Shown here piece by piece: positions 5,329 to 9,344 of a stretch of DNA of 9,344 bases (position 1 is the stretch's first letter; each line of letters begins with the position of its first letter). The stretch covers positions 1 through 9,344 of the forward strand of contig JAKSBM010000376.1 of assembly GCA_022361135.1 (NCBI GenBank). The letters are read 5' to 3'. This DNA is from Desulfobacterales bacterium. Lineage in GTDB: Bacteria > Desulfobacterota > Desulfobacteria > Desulfobacterales > Desulfobacteraceae. The notes under the pieces are model-generated. The model was given only the letters and a program-made list of their open reading frames with translations, was not told the DNA's origin and did no database searches. Made by a program: the position numbers and the translations under genes.

Positions 5329-6042
5329 TTGAAACAAGCCAAAACCCAAACCCGATTCAAACCTGGAAACTGGATACTTAAACTCCTGATAAAATTTATT
5401 TTCCTCATGGTTGCCCTGACGGCATGCCAGGTCTTTGCATTCAAATACCTGAACCCTCCGGTAACCATGAATATGATCTATGAATATTTGTCCCACCAAT
5501 GGTTCCAGACCCCCCATGTGGAGGCCCGCTATGAATGGCGGGATATGGATGAGATCTCACCCCATTTAAGGCGGGCGGTTCTGGCTTCCGAGGACCAGCG
5601 TTTTCTGAAACACAATGGGTTTGACTTTGAAGAGATTAAAATCGTCCTGAAAAACCTGGCCCGGAACAAGGGTATTCGGGGAGCGAGCACCATTTCCATG
5701 CAGGCGGCCCGTTCCCTTTTTCTGCCCTCCAGCCGTCATCCAGTCCGGAAACTTGCCGAGGCCTGGTACACCCTTCTAATTGAAGCCATCTGGGACAAGT
5801 CCAGAATCCTTGAGGTCTATTTAAACACCGTGGACTGGGGAACCGGCCTGGTGGGATGTGAGGCCGCATCCCAGTCCTATTTCGGCCACAGCGCGGCCCG
5901 AATCGGGCCGGAACGGGCGGCCCTCATGGCAGCCATTCTCCCCAGCCCCCACAAACGCTCCCCGGTCCGCCCCACCCCCTATTTGAAAAAAAGGGCCCAA
6001 CAGATCCGCAGGCAGATGAAATCCATGCCCTTGATCAACTAG
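5329..6042 (+). CDS. mtgA: Monofunctional peptidoglycan glycosyltransferase (GT51)
   Basis: It polymerises lipid II into glycan strands at the outer face of the inner membrane. One N-terminal membrane helix (about residues 18-40) is followed by the GT51 domain; no penicillin-binding domain follows, which marks the MtgA type. In numbering from the ATG at 5323: catalytic E90 in ASEDQRF, RGASTISMQAARSLFL at 119-134, RKLAEA at 142-147 with the second glutamate E146, and KSRILEVYLNTVDWG at 159-173. The family's usual TQQ is SMQ here. Start: AAGGGAG (5316-5322) abuts the ATG at 5323 with no spacer, whereas the in-frame TTG at 5329 lies 6 nt after it, so TTG is preferred and gives 237 residues. Convergent with the immunophilin gene. 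Identity firm; start less so. Confidence 0.9.
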   Translation: MKQAKTQTRFKPGNWILKLLIKFIFLMVALTACQVFAFKYLNPPVTMNMIYEYLSHQWFQTPHVEARYEWRDMDEISPHLRRAVLASEDQRFLKHNGFDFEEIKIVLKNLARNKGIRGASTISMQAARSLFLPSSRHPVRKLAEAWYTLLIEAIWDKSRILEVYLNTVDWGTGLVGCEAASQSYFGHSAARIGPERAALMAAILPSPHKRSPVRPTPYLKKRAQQIRRQMKSMPLIN

Positions 6043-6160
6043 CCTGGGATGGCCACCGACACGGATGGCCCTCGCCCCCTGCGGAACGCCATGGCAGCAT
6101 CCCCCTTTGCCCCGGACCAGCTCCCCCATTCGGTGTGGTTCATCCACCACCAAGGGCCAA

Positions 6161-6200
6161 TAAAAAACGCCTGGTCCCGGAAACCCGGGACACAGGCGTT
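6161..6200 (-). terminator. Strong intrinsic terminator of the immunophilin gene
   Basis: On the minus strand AACGCCUG-U-GUCCCGG pairs with CCGGGAC-CAGGCGUU across 6200-6166. This makes about 15 pairs with one bulged base and a 4-nt loop, followed by UUUUUUA. It begins 26 nt after the stop at 6227. It may also slow mtgA transcripts arriving from the other side, though there is no plus-strand U-tract. Confidence 0.85.
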
Positions 6201-6226
6201 GAATGGCAAAAATGCTATAATAAAAT

Positions 6227-7267
6227 CTATTGGAAGTCCATCAACTCCACTTCAAAAATAATGGTGGAGCGGGGCGGCACCATGCCGGGGTAACCGGCAG
6301 CCCCAAAGGCCAGGGGATAGGCGACAATCAAACGCCTTTTTTCACCCTTTTTCATACCCAGGACCCCCAGGTCCAGCCCGGGGATAATTTCCCTGGCGCC
6401 CAGGGTAAAGGATACGGGTTTACTCTGTTCCCGGGTATCAAAAAGGGGCTTGCCGTCGTCCAGCTGCCCGGTGAAATGAACACTGGCCTTCTGGTCGGCC
6501 TTGATTTCCTCGCCTTCTCCCGGCACCAGGATTTCGTAAAAAATCCCCTGGGTCAGGGAAAGGGCCGATGCCTTGGGATATTTCACCGCCCCCTGGGCCA
6601 TGAATTGATCCATGTCCTTTTTCTGACGGGCCAGGGCCGCATCCTTAATTTTCCTCTGGACGGCCTCAAAGGCATTCTGGTCGTATTTAAAATTCTCCGC
6701 CGCCGCCCCACGGGCCTCAATGGTCACCCCATTGATGCGATCGCCCTTCTGGATGGCATTGACCACATCCTGTCCGGCAACCACCTTGCCGAAAACAGAA
6801 TGTTTATTATCCAGCCAGGGCGTGGCCTTGTGGGTGATGAAAAACTGGCTGCCGTTGGTATTGGGGCCGGAGTTGGCCATGGAAAGGACCCCCGGTCCAT
6901 CGTGCTTCAGGTCGGGATGGAATTCATCGCCGAATTTATACCCGGGACCGCCACGTCCCGTTCCCGTGGGATCCCCCCCCTGGATCATGAAATCCTTAAT
7001 GACCCGGTGGAAGGTCAATCCATCATAGAATCCCTTGCCCGGTTCCTTGTTGGATGCCTTCTGCCCCGTTGCGAGGCCGGCGAAATTGATGACGGTGACG
7101 GGGACCTTATCATAGAACAATTGAATCAATATTTCACCCTTGGTGGTATCCATGCGGGCATAGAGGCCGTCTGCCGGCAGTTCAGCAGTCTGGGCCCCGG
7201 CCGGCGGGGTCAATGCCAAAAAACAAACAAGAGATAAAACAATACAACAAATTTTTTTGATTCCCAT
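6227..7267 (-). CDS. Exported cyclophilin-FKBP fusion peptidyl-prolyl isomerase
   Basis: 346 residues joining two unrelated prolyl isomerase folds. A signal peptide (residues 1-25, ending AGA before Q26) sends it to the periplasm. Cyclophilin domain, about 36-190: catalytic R88 in FHRV, F93 and Q96 in [15 protein letters not shown] at 140-145, and W151 and H156 in [14 protein letters not shown], so the active site and the cyclosporin-contact tryptophan are intact. A charged linker (about 200-245) leads to an FKBP domain, about 246-346: VHFTG at 263-267, LFDT at 275-278, FTLG at 287-290, [19 protein letters not shown] at 293-311 and AFGAAGYPG at 320-328. The pocket tryptophan of FKBP12 is replaced by leucine and its Y82 by phenylalanine. 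The ATG at 7267 is chosen because the signal peptide begins there; the upstream sequence AGAGAG is a weak ribosome-binding site. Likely role: folding of exported proteins. Confidence 0.92.
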   Translation of the reverse strand: MGIKKICCIVLSLVCFLALTPPAGAQTAELPADGLYARMDTTKGEILIQLFYDKVPVTVINFAGLATGQKASNKEPGKGFYDGLTFHRVIKDFMIQGGDPTGTGRGGPGYKFGDEFHPDLKHDGPGVLSMANSGPNTNGSQFFITHKATPWLDNKHSVFGKVVAGQDVVNAIQKGDRINGVTIEARGAAAENFKYDQNAFEAVQRKIKDAALARQKKDMDQFMAQGAVKYPKASALSLTQGIFYEILVPGEGEEIKADQKASVHFTGQLDDGKPLFDTREQSKPVSFTLGAREIIPGLDLGVLGMKKGEKRRLIVAYPLAFGAAGYPGMVPPRSTIIFEVELMDFQ

Positions 7268-7605
7268 GGGGTTCTCTCTTTTTGGGGTTAGAAGTAATTC
7301 CCCATACAATATCAAATTGAAAGGCAAATTCATACGAATTTGAAATGGGTATCGGCCCGCTCGGGCAGGAGGATTCAATTGCGCAGGGATTCCGGGCCAT
7401 GGGATGGGCCCGATTCAAGGCCAGGACCAATGGGGGAAACCCATTTAAAATCCAAAGGGCCAATGTTTCATCTCCAATGAACCCAATGGAAATTATCACG
7501 GGACGAAACGAAATCAGGCAAATTTAAACAAAGGATTTATTCAAGGGGGATTGGCTTGGGGAGGGGGAAAGATTCTGGAGAGAACCAGACGCCAAAAACA
7601 AAAAA
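7268..7605. other. Intergenic region upstream of the immunophilin gene
   Basis: No gene supported on either strand. It holds an 18-bp perfect palindrome (7325-7342), an imperfect GC-rich palindrome around GGGCCATGGGATGGGCCC near 7398-7415, and a small hairpin AATGGG/CCCATT (about 7429-7445). TGATATTGT (minus strand, near 7314-7306) could be an extended -10 for the immunophilin gene, but it has no matching -35. Confidence 0.4.
7325..7342. promoter_or_regulatory. 18-bp palindrome, possible operator of the immunophilin gene
   Basis: CAAATTC and GAATTTG form a perfect 7-bp inverted repeat around ATAC, 58-75 nt upstream of the ATG at 7267. A third partial copy, TCAAATTGA, lies at about 7313-7321, nearer the gene. 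The symmetry suggests binding by a dimeric regulator; the site is AT-rich, so chance is not excluded. Confidence 0.3.
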
Positions 7606-7623
7606 AGCAGCCAATGGGCTGCT
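7600..7623 (-). terminator. Intrinsic terminator of the tRNA-His transcript
   Basis: On the minus strand AGCAGCC (7623-7617) pairs with GGCUGCU (7612-7606) around a CAUU loop, followed by UUUUUUUGUUUUU. It lies 16 nt beyond the encoded CCA of the tRNA, a textbook arrangement for a single-tRNA transcript. Confidence 0.9.
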
Positions 7624-7639
7624 TCTATTACATTTTTAA

Positions 7640-7716
7640 TGGGGTGAGTGACGGGATTTGAACCCGCGGCAACCAGGGCCACAACCTAGTGCTCTACCAA
7701 CTGAGCTACACCCACC
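7640..7716 (-). tRNA. tRNA-His (anticodon GUG), CCA encoded
   Basis: 77 nt on the minus strand, including the extra 5' G(-1) that is diagnostic of tRNA-His and faces C73. Acceptor arm GUGGGUG pairs with CACUCAC with one G-U. The D arm contains AGCUCAGUUGGUAGAGC, the anticodon stem CUAGG/CCUGG encloses UUGUGGC with anticodon GUG, and the T arm CGGGUUCAAAUCCCG is canonical. CCA is encoded at 7642-7640. A terminator follows, so it is transcribed alone. Confidence 0.96.
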
Positions 7717-7733
7717 GCAAAAAACCTCTCCTA

Positions 7734-7760
7734 ACTATCAGACGACCGAGCCTTTGGCAA
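7734..7760 (-). promoter_or_regulatory. Candidate promoter of tRNA-His
   Basis: Minus strand: TTGCCA (7760-7755, five of six) and GATAGT (7739-7734, four of six) with a 15-nt spacer, ending 17 nt before the tRNA 5' end. A GGAGAGG-rich stretch lies between. The short spacer makes this tentative. Confidence 0.3.
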
Positions 7761-7805
7761 GCTTTTTTTGAAATTTTTTTCATAAAACCCAAAGGGAATT
7801 TAAGA

Positions 7806-7834
7806 TTGACCTCATGGGACGGTTTGATTATTAT
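7806..7834 (+). promoter_or_regulatory. Sigma-70 promoter of the small membrane protein-selB unit
   Basis: TTGACC (7806-7811, five of six) and TATTAT (7829-7834, five of six) have the optimal 17-nt spacer. Predicted start is near 7841, leaving a leader of about 38 nt. This is the best-spaced promoter in the window. Confidence 0.65.
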
Positions 7835-7878
7835 CCATCCCTATCGAACGTAACACAAGGCTATAAAAGGAAATGCCC

Positions 7879-8049
7879 ATGAATTCACTTCTCATATTCG
7901 TTGTCCGGCTGATTCTCGGTCTGGTATTCGGAATTCTATTCACCCGCCTGTTCAAACCGGACTGGGGTATGTTTAACGGTGCAATGGTGGGTCTCGTTCT
8001 GGTGGCCCTGGCCTACGGCTCAAATTATCTGAGAAACAGAAACTCCTGA
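7879..8049 (+). CDS. Small two-helix membrane protein of unknown function
   Basis: 56 codons from an ATG preceded by AAAAGGAAA at a suitable distance. Two hydrophobic helices are predicted, at about residues 3-23 and 33-49, joined by a short polar turn ([11 protein letters not shown], 23-33). The end is basic and polar (NYLRNRNS). There is no signal peptidase site and no cysteine. Codon use is mixed, but the frame fits the strong promoter and ribosome-binding site upstream, and only 22 nt separate it from selB, so the two are probably co-transcribed. I do not recognise a family. A functional link to SelB is not implied by sequence. Confidence 0.7.
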   Translation: MNSLLIFVVRLILGLVFGILFTRLFKPDWGMFNGAMVGLVLVALAYGSNYLRNRNS

Positions 8050-8071
8050 TAGACGACTGGGGGAGCAACAT

Positions 8072-9344
8072 TTGGAAAACATCATACTAGGTACGGCAGG
8101 ACACATTGACCATGGTAAAACCAGCCTGGTCAAAGCATTGACCGGCATTGAAACCGATCGGCTCAAGGAAGAAAAGGAACGGGGGATCACCATTGAACTG
8201 GGATTCGCCTCCCTGGATTTACCCGACGGTACCCACCTGGGTATCGTGGACATGCCCGGCCATGAAAAATTTGTCAAAAACATGGTGGCGGGGTCTTCCG
8301 GGATCGACGTGGTGGTCATGGTCATTGCTGCCGACGAAGGGGTGATGCCCCAGACCCGGGAACACATGGAAATCTGCAACCTCATGGGCATTGAACATGG
8401 GATGATCGCCCTGACCAAAACGGATCTGGTGGATGAAGATCTGCTGGAGCTGGCCCTGGACGATATCCAGGATTTTGTCCAGGACACCTTTTTGGAAGGC
8501 AAAGCCGTGATTCCGGTCTCCTCGGCCACCGGCCAGGGGCTGGAGGAGTTCACCGCCACCCTTCAATCCATCTGCAACGCCCTGCCCCCCCGGAAGCAAT
8601 CCTCCATATTCCGGTTGCCCGTGGACCGGGTCTTTTCCATGAAGGGATTTGGAACGGTGATCACCGGTACACTGGCCTCGGGAAAAATCAAGGTGGGAGA
8701 AGACATCATGGTCTATCCCCGGCGCATTGTTTCCAAGGTCCGAGGCATCCAGGTTCACTCCAGCGGCGTGGACGAGGCGGCAGCCGGCACCCGGACCGCC
8801 ATCAACTTCCAGGGCCTGGACAAGGAGGCCGTCAACCGGGGAGATATCCTTTCCACCCCCGGGGCACTCATGGAAAGCTACATGGTGGATGCCCGCTTCC
8901 TCTACCTGAAATCCAACACCAAACCGGCCAAAAACCGCACCCGGATCCGCTTCCATTCAGGGACCAGTGAAATCCTGGGCTACATGATCCTCCTGGACCG
9001 TGAGGAACTCATGCCCGGGGATGAAGCCCCGGTCCAATTCCGGCTGGAGGCTCCGGTCTGCTGCATCAAGGACGACCGGTATGTGGTGCGTTCCTATTCC
9101 CCGGTAAAGACCATTGGCGGCGGGGCCATCCTCAATCCCGCCTCCCGGAAACACAAACGCAATGACAGCCAGGTGGTCCAGGGGCTGGAAGAACTCATGC
9201 TGGACGACATGGAGCAGAGCATTGGATTCTTCCTCTCCCTGGAAGGGTTCAAGGGGCTCTCCTTTAATCAGCTCCGGGTCATGACCCATATTCCCGATAA
9301 AAAACTGACCGGCCTGCTCCAGAAAATGCAGGCCCGCCAGGATA
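8072..9344 (+). CDS. selB: Selenocysteine-specific elongation factor SelB, N-terminal part (runs off the window)
   Basis: SelB carries selenocysteyl-tRNA(Sec) to ribosomes stalled at UGA followed by a SECIS hairpin. The frame begins at TTG 8072 with GGGGGAG 6 nt upstream; no ATG suits, and the family start ([17 protein letters not shown]) follows at once. GTPase motifs are complete: G1 [12 protein letters not shown] at 7-18, G2 T40 in [10 protein letters not shown]3 DMPGHE at 60-65, G4 TKTD at 115-118 and G5 SSA at 150-152. Translation-factor beta barrels follow ([18 protein letters not shown], 184-201), including the SelB-type [13 protein letters not shown] segment. The first C-terminal winged helix has begun by the window edge after 424 codons; the family is usually about 630 residues, so roughly two thirds is present. 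The partners selA, selC and selD are not in the window. Confidence 0.95.
   Translation, partial: MENIILGTAGHIDHGKTSLVKALTGIETDRLKEEKERGITIELGFASLDLPDGTHLGIVDMPGHEKFVKNMVAGSSGIDVVVMVIAADEGVMPQTREHMEICNLMGIEHGMIALTKTDLVDEDLLELALDDIQDFVQDTFLEGKAVIPVSSATGQGLEEFTATLQSICNALPPRKQSSIFRLPVDRVFSMKGFGTVITGTLASGKIKVGEDIMVYPRRIVSKVRGIQVHSSGVDEAAAGTRTAINFQGLDKEAVNRGDILSTPGALMESYMVDARFLYLKSNTKPAKNRTRIRFHSGTSEILGYMILLDREELMPGDEAPVQFRLEAPVCCIKDDRYVVRSYSPVKTIGGGAILNPASRKHKRNDSQVVQGLEELMLDDMEQSIGFFLSLEGFKGLSFNQLRVMTHIPDKKLTGLLQKMQARQD

Noticed and set aside
6230..7237. A 335-codon open frame on the plus strand.
   Set aside because: It lies antisense to the cyclophilin-FKBP gene, which has complete domains and motifs; the frame is a by-product of GC-skewed codons.
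7398..7445. GC-rich imperfect palindromes between the immunophilin gene and tRNA-His, possibly a mobile-element remnant or a tRNA-linked attachment site.
   Set aside because: No direct repeat of the tRNA 3' end, no integrase and no flanking duplications were seen.
8219..8956. A 245-codon minus-strand open frame.
   Set aside because: Antisense to selB, whose GTPase motifs are unambiguous; the His/Gly-rich translation is typical of a shadow frame.

Overview
The window looks like chromosomal DNA of an anaerobic, probably sulfate-reducing bacterium of the Desulfobacterota (Desulfobacterales-like). This rests on the mix of genes: an FMN-binding glutamate synthase-like protein with an N-terminal cysteine cluster, a two-subunit iron-sulfur 2-hydroxyacyl-CoA dehydratase, a small protein resembling the AF1514 family, and SelB. 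Codon use is rich in GCC, CCC, CTG and GGC. The taxonomy is inferred from gene content only. No transposases, phage genes or CRISPR arrays were seen.

Layout. (1) 1-1184, minus: the N-terminal 394 codons of a glutamate synthase-related flavoprotein. It is preceded by a roughly 245-nt leader with its own promoter (near 1437-1463), a hexaloop hairpin of the kind bound by ANTAR antiterminators, a long intrinsic terminator and a second multibranched RNA structure. (2) 1716-4071, plus: two overlapping genes for the two dissimilar subunits of a 2-hydroxyacyl-CoA dehydratase/benzoyl-CoA reductase-fold enzyme. No activator ATPase gene is adjacent. (3) 4180-4380, minus: a cold-shock protein with its own terminator. 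(4) 4905-5204, minus: a 99-residue AF1514-like protein, divergent from mtgA (5329-6042, plus), a membrane-anchored peptidoglycan glycosyltransferase. Their candidate -10 elements overlap. (5) 6227-7267, minus: an exported cyclophilin-FKBP fusion with a strong terminator just after its stop. (6) 7640-7716, minus: tRNA-His(GUG) with encoded CCA and a terminator. (7) 7879 to the end, plus: a 56-residue two-helix membrane protein and the start of selB, behind a near-consensus promoter.

The genes are mostly separate short transcription units rather than one pathway. The real operons are the dehydratase pair, which overlaps by 8 nt, and the small membrane protein with selB, 22 nt apart. SelB means the organism decodes UGA as selenocysteine, although no convincing selenoprotein gene lies in the window.

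The most interesting part is 1256-1430, the leader of the glutamate synthase-like gene. Promoter, competing hairpins and terminator lie in the order expected of a transcription-attenuation switch. The fused dual-family immunophilin and the small membrane protein ahead of selB are the next most notable.
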